Source: Halieaceae bacterium | GTDB taxonomy: Bacteria > Pseudomonadota > Gammaproteobacteria > Pseudomonadales > Halieaceae | NCBI GenBank assembly: GCA_902623175.1 | Contig: CACNSR010000001.1 | Location: forward strand, 1 to 64,000 | Length of the DNA: 64,000 bases | Direction of reading: 5' to 3' | In this document: positions 50,826 to 59,786 of the stretch, in pieces | Layout of the letters: the number at the start of each line of letters is the position of its first letter | How positions within the stretch are numbered: position 1 is the first letter of the stretch | Notes under the pieces: generated by a model | What the model saw: the letters and a program-made list of their open reading frames with translations, nothing else | The model's database searches: none | Told to the model about the DNA's origin: nothing | Program-made: the position numbers and the translations under genes

Positions 50826-52421
50826 ATGTCGACATACGCTGAGACCATCAAGAAGATGGAAGCCAGTTGCGGACAATCCAGCAACTGGTCCGATATCAGC
50901 CCGGAATACGCTGCCCGGATGCGCTTGCAGAATCGTTTTAAAACCGGACTCGATATTGCCCGATACACCGCGGCGATCATGCGAAAGGACATGGCGGATT
51001 ACGACAATGACCCTGCCCACTACACCCAGTCTCTGGGGTGCTGGCACGGTTTTATCGGGCAGCAGAAGCTGATCTCGATCAAAAAGCACTTCGGCAACAC
51101 CGAAAAGCGCTACCTTTACCTGTCAGGCTGGATGATCGCCGCACTGCGCTCTGAATTCGGCCCGCTGCCCGACCAGTCTATGCACGAGAAAACCTCGGTC
51201 TCAGCGCTGATCGAGGAACTCTATACTTTCCTACGACAGGCCGATGCCCGCGAGCTCGGCGGCTTGTTCCGCGCACTGGACAAAGCGTGTGAGAGTGGTA
51301 ACGACGTCGAGGTGCAGGGCATCATCAAGCAGATAGATGAGTTTCAGACCCACGTGGTGCCAATCATCGCTGATATCGATGCCGGATTCGGCAACGAGGA
51401 GGCCACCTACCTGTTGGCACGGCGCATGATCGAGGCGGGTGCCTGTGCTATCCAGATTGAAAATCAAGTGTCCGACGAAAAGCAGTGCGGACATCAGGAC
51501 GGCAAAGTGACTGTCCCCCACGCCGATTTCATCGCCAAGATTCGCGCGATTCGCTACGCCTTCCTGGAGCTGGGCGTGGAAGACGGCATTATTGTGGCGC
51601 GCACCGACTCACTCGGCGCGGGCCTGACCAAGCAAATTGCAGTGACGCGAGAGCCGGGCGATCTCGGCGATCTTTACAACGGGTTTCTGGATGGCAATTA
51701 CATCGACAGCGCCAACGACATCGCCAATGGCGATGTGGTGGTCAAGGCGAACGGTAAGTTATTGAAGCCGGCCCGTCTGGCATCGGGTTTGTTCCAGTTT
51801 CGTAAGGGCTCGGGCGAGGACCGCGTCGTGCTAGATTGCATCACCTCATTACAGAACGGTGCGGATCTACTTTGGATCGAGACCGAGAAGCCCCACGTCG
51901 GCCAGATTGCCTCAATGGTGAACCGTATTCGCGAAGTCGTGCCCGACGCCAAGCTGGTTTACAACAACAGCCCGTCGTTCAACTGGACCCTCAGCTTCCG
52001 CCAGCAGGTTTTCGACGCCTGGTCCGAGGCGGGTCAGGACGTCTCGGGGTATGACCGTGACGCACTGATGGATGCCAGCTACGACCAGACAGAGCTAGCA
52101 CTCGAGGCCGATGCCCGCATCCAATCCTTCCAGCGCGATGGGTCGCGGGAGGCGGGTATTTTCCATCACCTGATTACGCTGCCCACCTATCACACGGCTG
52201 CGCTGTCCACCGATAACCTCGCCAAGGAGTACTTCGGTGAGGCGGGGATGCTGGGTTACGTCGCTGGGGTACAGCGCAAGGAGATCCGTCAGGGTATCGC
52301 CTGTGTGAAACACCAAAATATGGCGGGCTCCGACATGGGCGATGACCACAAGGAATACTTCTCTGGCGATGCAGCGCTGAAAGCGGCCGGTGAAGACAAC
52401 ACCATGAATCAGTTTGGCTGA
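50826..52421 (+). CDS. aceA: Isocitrate lyase
   Basis: [47 protein letters not shown] (a variant of the KKCGH region), [12 protein letters not shown]. Confidence 0.92.
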   Translation: MSTYAETIKKMEASCGQSSNWSDISPEYAARMRLQNRFKTGLDIARYTAAIMRKDMADYDNDPAHYTQSLGCWHGFIGQQKLISIKKHFGNTEKRYLYLSGWMIAALRSEFGPLPDQSMHEKTSVSALIEELYTFLRQADARELGGLFRALDKACESGNDVEVQGIIKQIDEFQTHVVPIIADIDAGFGNEEATYLLARRMIEAGACAIQIENQVSDEKQCGHQDGKVTVPHADFIAKIRAIRYAFLELGVEDGIIVARTDSLGAGLTKQIAVTREPGDLGDLYNGFLDGNYIDSANDIANGDVVVKANGKLLKPARLASGLFQFRKGSGEDRVVLDCITSLQNGADLLWIETEKPHVGQIASMVNRIREVVPDAKLVYNNSPSFNWTLSFRQQVFDAWSEAGQDVSGYDRDALMDASYDQTELALEADARIQSFQRDGSREAGIFHHLITLPTYHTAALSTDNLAKEYFGEAGMLGYVAGVQRKEIRQGIACVKHQNMAGSDMGDDHKEYFSGDAALKAAGEDNTMNQFG

Positions 52422-52447
52422 ACCACACCTGGGGAAATGTTGAATCG

Positions 52448-52471
52448 GCGCGGGCACTTTGGTGCCCGCGC
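52448..52471 (+). terminator. Strong stem-loop, probable aceA terminator
   Basis: Perfect 10-bp stem GCGCGGGCAC-TTTG-GTGCCCGCGC followed by TTGCGTTTGG, 27 nt after the isocitrate lyase stop. Confidence 0.75.
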
Positions 52472-52507
52472 TTGCGTTTGGCGTCCGTCACGCGCACTCT
52501 TTCACGC

Positions 52508-53065
52508 ATGAAATGGCATGATATCGACCAACAGGCCTGTTCCGTAGCGCGCGCACTCTCTGTGCTGGGCGAGCGCTGGACGCTGCTGATCATCCGCGAC
52601 GCCTTTCGCGGCACCCGGCGATTCGATGATTTTCAGCGCAGTCTCGGCGTGACGCGGCACCGGCTTTCGGAAAGACTCGGCAAATTGGTCGACGAGGGTG
52701 TGCTGACCCGAGTGGCCTATATGGAGCGCCCCACGCGCTACGAGTACCGATTGACCCGCAAAGGTCTGGCCCTATACCCCGTGCTCATGACGCTGAGCCA
52801 GTGGGGTGATGACTGGATGGATGATGGTAACGGCCCGCCCCAACGATACCGCCACAGCTTGTGTGGCAATCACACCCGGGCGGTATTGGCCTGCGCTGAA
52901 TGCGGTGACCCGTTGCGCCCGGAGGAAGTCTCGGCACAGGCGGGTGAGGTAGTGAGCGCGTATGTGGCGCATTTGAATGCGCTGGGGCAGCCGCTGCCCT
53001 CTGAGGGTGAGCTGGCGCGCGAGGCGGAACGTTATTGGCGCGAGAACAGGAGCGAACGGGCATGA
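52508..53065 (+). CDS. HxlR-family winged-helix transcriptional regulator
   Basis: CSVARALSVLGERWTLLIIRDAFRGTRRFDDFQRSLGVTRHRLSERLGKLVDEGVL. Confidence 0.9.
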   Translation: MKWHDIDQQACSVARALSVLGERWTLLIIRDAFRGTRRFDDFQRSLGVTRHRLSERLGKLVDEGVLTRVAYMERPTRYEYRLTRKGLALYPVLMTLSQWGDDWMDDGNGPPQRYRHSLCGNHTRAVLACAECGDPLRPEEVSAQAGEVVSAYVAHLNALGQPLPSEGELAREAERYWRENRSERA

Positions 53066-53850
53066 ACGAGCAAGTGAACCGACTGGTGATGAACGCGGAT
53101 TTGGCGAGCATGCCCGAGGTGGGTTTGGATCCGGCTGCCGAGCAGTTGCAACGCAAGCAGCGCCTAGCCGCAGCACTGCGAATTTTCGGCAAGTTTGGTT
53201 TTGACGAGGGTGTCGCCGGTCACATTACGGTCCGTGACCCCATCGATACCAACACCTTCTGGGTCAATCCTATGGGTCGCTCGTTCAAGCTCGTACGGGT
53301 CTCAGACCTGATCAGGGTCAGTCATGAGGGCGACATCGTTGAGGGCGAGGGGCTGCTGAATGGCGCGGCGTTCACGATTCACAGCCAAATTCATCAAGCG
53401 AGGCCGGAAGTCACCGCGGCGGCCCACGCCCACTCGATTTACGGCAAGGCCTGGTCTTCACTGGGGCGGTTGCTCGACCCCATCACACAGGATGCTTGCA
53501 CGTTTTATGGCGACCTCGCTTTGTTGGACGACTACACCGGTGTGGTGGTGTCTATGAGTGAAGGGGAGCGCCTCGCTGAGGCACTCGGCAATAAAAAAGC
53601 CATTGTGCTGAAGAATCATGGCCACCTGACGGTGGGCGAATCAGTCGATGAGGCGCTGTGGTGGTATGTGACCTTTGAGCGCAGCTGTCAGGCGCAGCTG
53701 GTGGCCGAGGCGGCGGGCACCACCCAGCCAATTCCCCACGATATGGCGCTTCACACGGCGCGGCAGGTTGGTAGCACCCTGGCCGGTTGGTTTAGCGCTC
53801 AGCCCCTGTTCGATGTCATTCTGAGCGAGCAGCCCGATCTCCTAGATTAG
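53062..53850 (+). CDS. Class II aldolase/adducin family protein
   Basis: GHITVRDP, HAHSIYGKAWSSLG, LKNHGHLTVGESVDEAL. Confidence 0.9.
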   Translation: MNEQVNRLVMNADLASMPEVGLDPAAEQLQRKQRLAAALRIFGKFGFDEGVAGHITVRDPIDTNTFWVNPMGRSFKLVRVSDLIRVSHEGDIVEGEGLLNGAAFTIHSQIHQARPEVTAAAHAHSIYGKAWSSLGRLLDPITQDACTFYGDLALLDDYTGVVVSMSEGERLAEALGNKKAIVLKNHGHLTVGESVDEALWWYVTFERSCQAQLVAEAAGTTQPIPHDMALHTARQVGSTLAGWFSAQPLFDVILSEQPDLLD

Positions 53851-54476
53851 TCGGCGGCGATGCCTTGCTCGTCGGGGATCAAGGGACCGCTGTTGGCGAG
53901 CTGATCCCGGTTGAAAGCCCGCCAGAGCGCGATTAAGACCATGATTTCGACGACCGCCAACACCCAGTGTAGTGATACCACCTGCTCGACGCGGTCGTCG
54001 ATCGTGGCAAAGTGCTCCAGGCCCGCGTAAACCGCCCACGCGCCCCCCATGCCGAGCAGGTAGCCTGTCTGTTTGGCCACATCGAGTTTGCGCAGCTGCT
54101 CCACCGAGACCATCAGCAGTGTCTCGCAGCGCACCAGATAATTGCCCAACGAGAAGGTTATCTGATAACCAATGTAGATAAACAACGCGAGGGCCAGCTC
54201 CAGGGGGAACCGGAGTACCGCTATCACGCCACTCAGCGTGACCAACTCTACGCCAAGCGACAGTCGAAAAAACCAGCCCGGCGCCAGAATGCGTCGGTAC
54301 TGGGTGGCAACGATCAGAGTGCCCAAGGCGAGTCCGATGCCGCCTGCCGAGAACACCGCAGGTGACAGCGGCGTGTAAAGCACAAACACGGCGCCGAGGG
54401 AGAGTCCGAGAAAAAGTGAGTTGAGAAACTTATAGCGGATAAAGGCGGCGGGACGTATCGCCGGGTGCGCGCCCAT
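53847..54476 (-). CDS. Uncharacterised small integral membrane protein (about 6 predicted TM, half-MFS-like)
   Basis: 209 aa with about six hydrophobic segments (FLNSLFLGLSLGAVFVLY; GGIGLALGTLIVA; WFFRLSLGVELVTLSGVIAVL; LALALFIYIGYQITFSLGNYLV; GYLLGMGGAWAVYAGL; LHWVLAVVEIMVLIALW). Starts 2 nt after the cobO stop, same strand. Confidence 0.7.
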   Translation of the reverse strand: MGAHPAIRPAAFIRYKFLNSLFLGLSLGAVFVLYTPLSPAVFSAGGIGLALGTLIVATQYRRILAPGWFFRLSLGVELVTLSGVIAVLRFPLELALALFIYIGYQITFSLGNYLVRCETLLMVSVEQLRKLDVAKQTGYLLGMGGAWAVYAGLEHFATIDDRVEQVVSLHWVLAVVEIMVLIALWRAFNRDQLANSGPLIPDEQGIAAD

Positions 54477-54478
54477 TG

Positions 54479-55078
54479 TCAGTAGTCCACGCCCCGTCGC
54501 GCGGAGATCCCGGCGCGGTAAGCGTGTTTGACCTCCTTGACCTCAGATACGGTGTCTATGGCCTCGCGCAAGGCCTGACCCCCGCCGCGACCAGTGACCA
54601 CCACGCTTTGTGACTCGGGTCGCCCCGTGAGCGCACTGATTACCTCACTCTCTGGAAGATAGTCAAAGGCCAGCATGTAGGTGAGCTCGTCGAGCACAAC
54701 CAGGTCGTAGCTGGCGTCGGCTAACATTTTCCGGGCATGTTCCCAGGTGCGCTTGGCCGCGGCGATGTCGCTCTCCCGGTCCTGTGTGTCCCAGGTAAAC
54801 CCGGTGCCCATTTGGTGAAGTTCCACACCGGGCAAATGGTCTCTGACAAAATTCTCTTCACCCGAGGCCTGTGCGCCTTTGATAAACTGCACCACGCCCA
54901 CTTTTTGGCCGTAGCCCAGCGCTCGCATCACCATGCCAAAGGCGGAACTGGTCTTACCTTTGCCATCGCCGGTCAATAACACCGACACGCCGCGCTCGAT
55001 GTTCGCCTTGGCGATGCCCTCGTCCACAGCGGCTTTCTGTTTGGCCATCGCCTTGTTGTGTTTGGTATTGCGATCCAC
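54479..55078 (-). CDS. cobO: Cob(I)yrinic acid a,c-diamide adenosyltransferase
   Basis: GVSVLLTGDGKGKTSSAFGMVMRALGYGQKVGVVQFIKG, DLVVLDELTYMLAFDYL, VVTGRGGGQAL. Confidence 0.94.
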   Translation of the reverse strand: MDRNTKHNKAMAKQKAAVDEGIAKANIERGVSVLLTGDGKGKTSSAFGMVMRALGYGQKVGVVQFIKGAQASGEENFVRDHLPGVELHQMGTGFTWDTQDRESDIAAAKRTWEHARKMLADASYDLVVLDELTYMLAFDYLPESEVISALTGRPESQSVVVTGRGGGQALREAIDTVSEVKEVKHAYRAGISARRGVDY

Positions 55079-55087
55079 AGCAAGCTC

Positions 55088-57106
55088 CTACAGCTCAAGG
55101 CGCACGCCCGCATAAGCGGTCATGCCGGGCACATAATAGCCCGGGAGCTGCTGGTCATCGTGATCTGTGACGTTGAGAACTCTGGCTTCCAGCGCCCAAC
55201 GCTCCGAAAAATCCCATTGAGCGCTCAGGTCGAGAGTAAAAGTGTCGTCAATTGAAGTCATGAAGGGGTCGGTAGCGTCTCCGGTGTAGCGGCCGGTGAC
55301 TCTGGCGCGCAAATTATTGCGAGTCCATACGATACTTACCTGGCCAGTTTGATCAGGTCTATAGGCACGATCGTCACCGTTTTGCTGTGTGGCGTCGAGC
55401 GAGGTGAAGTTGCCCTCAATGCGCCATCGCTCGGACAGCCGCAAGCTGGCGATGATTTCCAGGCCTTCAGACGAACTGGTTCCATTGGTTTGCAGGTAGC
55501 CACTGTAACCCGCAAGGTCAAAGATGATCTCGTTGTCAATTTCCTGATCAAACCAGATTAGCTCGAGATCAAGGTTTCCCAGCGCCCCCAAGACGGCGAT
55601 TTCCCAGCCCTCGGATTGTTCCTCTAGAAGCGGCGTGCTGCTCGCGGGAGGGTAAGCAAAGGGCCCGCTGTTATAGGCGATCTCGTAAAGACTCGGCGCG
55701 CGAAAACCGGTGCCGATCGCAGCTCGGAGCGCCCAGCCCTCGGCCGTGCCGTCCAGATCATAGCGCCCACTGACCCGCCAACTGTCGAACTCGCCGAAGT
55801 CGTCGTTGTCGTCATGACGCCAGCCAACGGTCATCACGCCGCGTCCAAATCGCTGTTGGGCTTCCAGATAAATGCCCGTATTGTCTCTGGACCAATCGGT
55901 GCTGGCATCCGAGAGCGCCTGCTCCTCATGATCCACACCGTAAGTGAGGCGCGTGTTGTCTGTGAGCCGCCATGAGCCGGTCAGGGAAGTGGTGTCCGTT
56001 TCGCCTTCAGTCTCGTAAGACAAAATGCCGGCAGAGAAAAAGGCGCGCTCTGTATCGCTCGAGGCATAGCTGAGCTCGACGGTGTGTTTGTCAGAAGCGT
56101 AGCGCAGCGCGCCGCGCCAGGCTTGTTGCTCGTACTCATCGTCACAGTCGTGAATCAACGCAAACGTGGCGGTATCGTAGCAGCCGTCATATTCGTTATC
56201 GCCAGAGATATCCGCTGCTGCAACCTGCAATGAGATGGCGTCGCTGATCGCCCAGGATATCGCTCCGTGAGCGGTCGTATTCTCGTAGCCATCCCGGTCT
56301 GGGTCTACGCTGTCAATCTCCCTGGCGTTGAAGCCTTCGGTTTCCAGCTGCGAGAGCGACACTGACGCTGTCATTTGGTCAGTACTCAAAACGCCGTTGA
56401 TGGCGCCCTGATAAAAATCGTCGCTGCCGGCCTCTAAATGGCCTTCCACACCCGACTCGGCATTGGCGTCGACCGTTGACATGAGGATCACGCCGCCGGC
56501 ATCGGCTCCCCAAAGCAATCCCTGAGGACCGCGCAGGATTTCCACTCGGGTTAAGCCACTGCTGACCAGGTGTTCGATTCGGGGACTGACTTGAGGGGAA
56601 GAGGGGTCGGCGATATTGATACCGTCCAGCACAATCCGGGTGCGGTAGCCCTCCTCACCTCGGATCCGAACCGCTGCGGCTTTGCCGTAACCGCCATCCA
56701 TGGTCACGGTGACGCCCGGTTGGGTGTCGAGCAGTGAAGCAAGGTCGGGATAAGCCAGAGATCGCATCATGTCCTCATCGATCACGCTGACCGAGACCCC
56801 GATCTGATCAATTAGGTCGGGTGTTCGCGACGAGACCACGACTTCCTCTACTTCGTTGACATCGGTCGACGTTCGGGCAGAGGAGTCCTGTGCCATGGTG
56901 AAGCACGATGCAGTCAGTGCCCAAACAAACAGTGCGGTGGACCGAAAAACAGTGCCAAAAGACCATATGGCATGCGGTGCGACGGCATCGACAATAGCCG
57001 AATACGGCTGCGGATCCTGATTGGCAAACCGAGACGCAGACTGCACCTGTGCCTGATCAACTGGTGAGGCGATCGCTTGATGGCCATGAGAATGTGAAAC
57101 TGTCAT
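55088..57106 (-). CDS. btuB: TonB-dependent receptor, BtuB-like (vitamin B12)
   Basis: TonB box EEVVVSSRTP, plug domain, C-terminal beta-barrel; located downstream of a cobalamin riboswitch. Start ATG at 57106 (MTVSHSHGHQ). Confidence 0.88.
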   Translation of the reverse strand: MTVSHSHGHQAIASPVDQAQVQSASRFANQDPQPYSAIVDAVAPHAIWSFGTVFRSTALFVWALTASCFTMAQDSSARTSTDVNEVEEVVVSSRTPDLIDQIGVSVSVIDEDMMRSLAYPDLASLLDTQPGVTVTMDGGYGKAAAVRIRGEEGYRTRIVLDGINIADPSSPQVSPRIEHLVSSGLTRVEILRGPQGLLWGADAGGVILMSTVDANAESGVEGHLEAGSDDFYQGAINGVLSTDQMTASVSLSQLETEGFNAREIDSVDPDRDGYENTTAHGAISWAISDAISLQVAAADISGDNEYDGCYDTATFALIHDCDDEYEQQAWRGALRYASDKHTVELSYASSDTERAFFSAGILSYETEGETDTTSLTGSWRLTDNTRLTYGVDHEEQALSDASTDWSRDNTGIYLEAQQRFGRGVMTVGWRHDDNDDFGEFDSWRVSGRYDLDGTAEGWALRAAIGTGFRAPSLYEIAYNSGPFAYPPASSTPLLEEQSEGWEIAVLGALGNLDLELIWFDQEIDNEIIFDLAGYSGYLQTNGTSSSEGLEIIASLRLSERWRIEGNFTSLDATQQNGDDRAYRPDQTGQVSIVWTRNNLRARVTGRYTGDATDPFMTSIDDTFTLDLSAQWDFSERWALEARVLNVTDHDDQQLPGYYVPGMTAYAGVRLEL

Positions 57107-57248
57107 CTCTTCCCCTATTGGTGTTGTAGCCGTCAGTGCGGCGTTCGGGGCGAGGGGCAAGGGATGCATGACACGCGTGGAAGTTGACGCCACAGGTATT
57201 CAGCGCATCCTGTGGGAGCCCTCCGCTCCACATGATGTGTGTGTTGAT

Positions 57249-57372
57249 CAGGCAGGTATCGGGCTCTCACCTCAGTGATGACCGTTGCGGGGGCAGCGCC
57301 GGACTTGCCAAAGCTCACCGGACTTCCCTTTTAACCTGCCCAGATCGTAAGACCGGCAGGCACCTGATCCGC
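57249..57372 (-). ncRNA. Cobalamin (B12) riboswitch
   Basis: Minus strand reads GGTGCCTGCCGGTC...GGGCAGGTTAAAAGGGAAGTCCGGTGAGCTTTGGCAAGTCCGGCGCTGCCCCCGCAACGGTCATCACTGAGGTGAGAGCCCGATACCTGCC, containing the AAAAGGGAA..GGTG element and the GCCCCCGCAACGGT B12 box. Confidence 0.9.
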
Positions 57373-57429
57373 GGCACCTTACTCTCACTCGATACCGGGG
57401 TCAATCGACGCCGGTGTTACCATTTGTCC

Positions 57430-57960
57430 ATGCTGCCTTACCATCACGACACGCCTCTTACCGCTGATCGCCGCGCCCGCGTTGCCGCGTTGCTCGGTCG
57501 AGAGCCCCGGGGGCTCCGCGCAATCCCGGTAGCGGATGAGCACGATGACCCGCTGGTCATACGTGTTGCCTCGGTGGTCGATGACAAGCCTTTCCCCACG
57601 CTTTACTGGTTGGTGGGGGCGGAGTTGTGTCTGCGGATTGATCGGCTCGAAGCCGCCGGTTGGATCGCGCGATTGCAGGAACGAGTGGATGCCTCGACCG
57701 CGCTACAGCAAGCCATGCGCGACGATCATGCTCGACACCGTGACGCCCGATCCCGCTTCTTATCTGACGCAGAGCGGCAGCTTCTGAGTGAAAAAGGGAT
57801 GCAAGCGGCGCTCGATGAGCGGGGGATTGGCGGCATCAGTGAACCGACCCGTATTCGCTGCTTGCATACCTGGTATGCCGCCCACTTGGTCACGCCCAAT
57901 ACGATTGGGCAGCTAGTAGACGAACTATTGGCAGAAGGTAAATACTTGGCCGCGGATTAA
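57430..57960 (+). CDS. DUF501 family protein
   Basis: VAALLGREPRGLRAIPVADEHDDPLVIRVASVVDDKPFPTLYWLVG..LCLRIDRLEAAGWI..RIRCLHTWYAAHLV. ATG at 57430. Confidence 0.8.
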   Translation: MLPYHHDTPLTADRRARVAALLGREPRGLRAIPVADEHDDPLVIRVASVVDDKPFPTLYWLVGAELCLRIDRLEAAGWIARLQERVDASTALQQAMRDDHARHRDARSRFLSDAERQLLSEKGMQAALDERGIGGISEPTRIRCLHTWYAAHLVTPNTIGQLVDELLAEGKYLAAD

Positions 57961-58018
57961 CGGGCCGGCGATGGTATCCTTCGACGCTTGTTGATACTGG
58001 TTAGAGCGGTACTTGATG

Positions 58019-59077
58019 ATGTCTACCAACACTGACGACCTTCGCATCCAGAATCTGCGCGAGCTGGTCGTACCCGAGGCACTCATTGCACAGCTGCCGG
58101 CAGAAGGACCGCTGGCCGAGCACGTGAATGCGTCTCGCGGGGTGATTCAGTCGATTCTGGAGCACGCGGACGACCGGCTGATGGCCGTGGTGGGGCCTTG
58201 TTCGATCCATGACACGGACGCTGCCATGGACTATGCCGCGCGACTTAAAGCGCTGGCAGACGAGGTAGCAGAGGACATCTTTGTGGTGATGCGGGTGTAT
58301 TTCGAAAAACCCCGCACTACGGTTGGCTGGAAAGGCTTCATTAATGATCCTCACCTAGATAACTCTTTTGACGTCAACGAGGGCCTGCGCCGCGCGCGCC
58401 AGCTGCTGTTGGAAATCAATGGCGTGGGACTCCCCACTGCCACGGAGTATCTGGATCTGATTTCTCCGCAGTACATCGCCGATCTGATCAGCTGGGGCGC
58501 CATTGGTGCCCGCACGACCGAAAGCCAGAGCCATCGTGAGCTGGCGAGCGGCCTCTCTTGCCCCGTGGGATTTAAAAACGGCACGGGCGGGAACGTGCAG
58601 ATCGCGGTTGATGCCATCGGTGCCGCGCAGCACTCGCATAACTTCTTATCGGTCACCAAAGGCGGCCGGTCGGCGATTTTCGAGACGGCTGGTAACCCCT
58701 ATTGTCATCTCATTCTGCGCGGTGGACCGCAGCCCAACTACGACATGTTCTCGGTAGACGACGCCTGCGCCATGCTCGGCAAGGCCAAGCTGACTGAGAG
58801 TGTGATGATCGATGCTAGCCATGCCAACAGCCGCAAACAGCCTTCACGGCAGGTATCGGTGGCTGAGGATATCGCCACCCAGGTAGCGCGCGGTGATCCC
58901 AGGATTATCGGGCTGATGTTGGAGAGCTTTATCGAGGCCGGTCGGCAGGACGTGGTCGATAAAAACAACTTGTTTTACGGTCAGAGCATTACCGACCCAT
59001 GCATGGACTGGGCGCAGACGGTCTCCACCTTGCACGCCCTCGCCAGGGCGGTGCAGCAGCGAAGAAAAGCAGCCTAA
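58019..59077 (+). CDS. 3-deoxy-7-phosphoheptulonate synthase (DAHP synthase, class I)
   Basis: VVGPCSIHDTDAAMDYAARL, VMRVYFEKPRTTVGWKGFINDPHLD, IGARTTESQSHRELASGLSCPVGFKNGT. ATG at 58016 is an alternative start. Confidence 0.94.
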   Translation: MSTNTDDLRIQNLRELVVPEALIAQLPAEGPLAEHVNASRGVIQSILEHADDRLMAVVGPCSIHDTDAAMDYAARLKALADEVAEDIFVVMRVYFEKPRTTVGWKGFINDPHLDNSFDVNEGLRRARQLLLEINGVGLPTATEYLDLISPQYIADLISWGAIGARTTESQSHRELASGLSCPVGFKNGTGGNVQIAVDAIGAAQHSHNFLSVTKGGRSAIFETAGNPYCHLILRGGPQPNYDMFSVDDACAMLGKAKLTESVMIDASHANSRKQPSRQVSVAEDIATQVARGDPRIIGLMLESFIEAGRQDVVDKNNLFYGQSITDPCMDWAQTVSTLHALARAVQQRRKAA

Positions 59078-59283
59078 GCTTATGTTCCGATAACCACTTA
59101 GAAACGTGCTGTGCAGAGTGACGCGATCCGGTTCGCTTCTCTGCTGCTGTGGACTGCCGGTGTGGTCGCGCAAGAGCCAAACGTTGCAGGACTGCCTGCC
59201 GCCAGTGAACTGGCCATAGCCCGGCTGTCAGAGCGAGTAGGTCTGTCTTATATTTTGGGTGGTATTTGGTCAGTCCGGGAATC

Positions 59284-59661
59284 TCAGTTCGGGCCTATCT
59301 GGCAGAAACACAGCTTGTTGCCGTCTGGATCGCGGACATAAGCGCCATAAAAAAATCCTGGCATGCGCTCGCCGGGAGGGCCGTCACAGGTGGCGCCCAG
59401 CTCAATCGCCTTTGCGTAAAGTGCGTCACAGTCCTCAGGACCGCCGGCGCGAATCGCCACCATGGTGCCATTGCCCGCGCTGGGTTCGCCCTCATCGTAG
59501 GGAATGCAGATACTCAGCATTGGCTGACTAACGTCATAGCCATATAGCGCAATGCGCTCGTTCCCTAAAACGTGCTCCGCGCCGATCACGCCCAGCAGGT
59601 TGCTATAAAAAATCTTTGCGGCGTCAAGGTCACTCACGCCGAGTGTGGTGTAGGCGATCAT
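59284..59661 (-). CDS. VOC family (glyoxalase/bleomycin-resistance-like) protein
   Basis: ITYTTLGVSDLDAAKIFYSNLLG-type N-terminus, GAYVRDPDGNKLCFCQI C-terminus. Confidence 0.88.
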   Translation of the reverse strand: MIAYTTLGVSDLDAAKIFYSNLLGVIGAEHVLGNERIALYGYDVSQPMLSICIPYDEGEPSAGNGTMVAIRAGGPEDCDALYAKAIELGATCDGPPGERMPGFFYGAYVRDPDGNKLCFCQIGPN

Positions 59662-59786
59662 CGTATGCTCCTGCCAGAGGTATTGGATGGGGCTCTCATC
59701 TCCCTACATGAGAGATGGGAACCCTACAAAACATAGCGCTAGATGGTAGCGACTAAGCGGCAGGATGACCAGATTTCGGGGTTTTT

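Noticed and set aside
59111-59341. 76-aa + strand ORF (MQSDAIRFASLLLWTAGVVAQEP...) with signal-peptide-like start
   Set aside because: Overlaps the 3' end of the VOC gene on the opposite strand; no homology recognised; too short to support.
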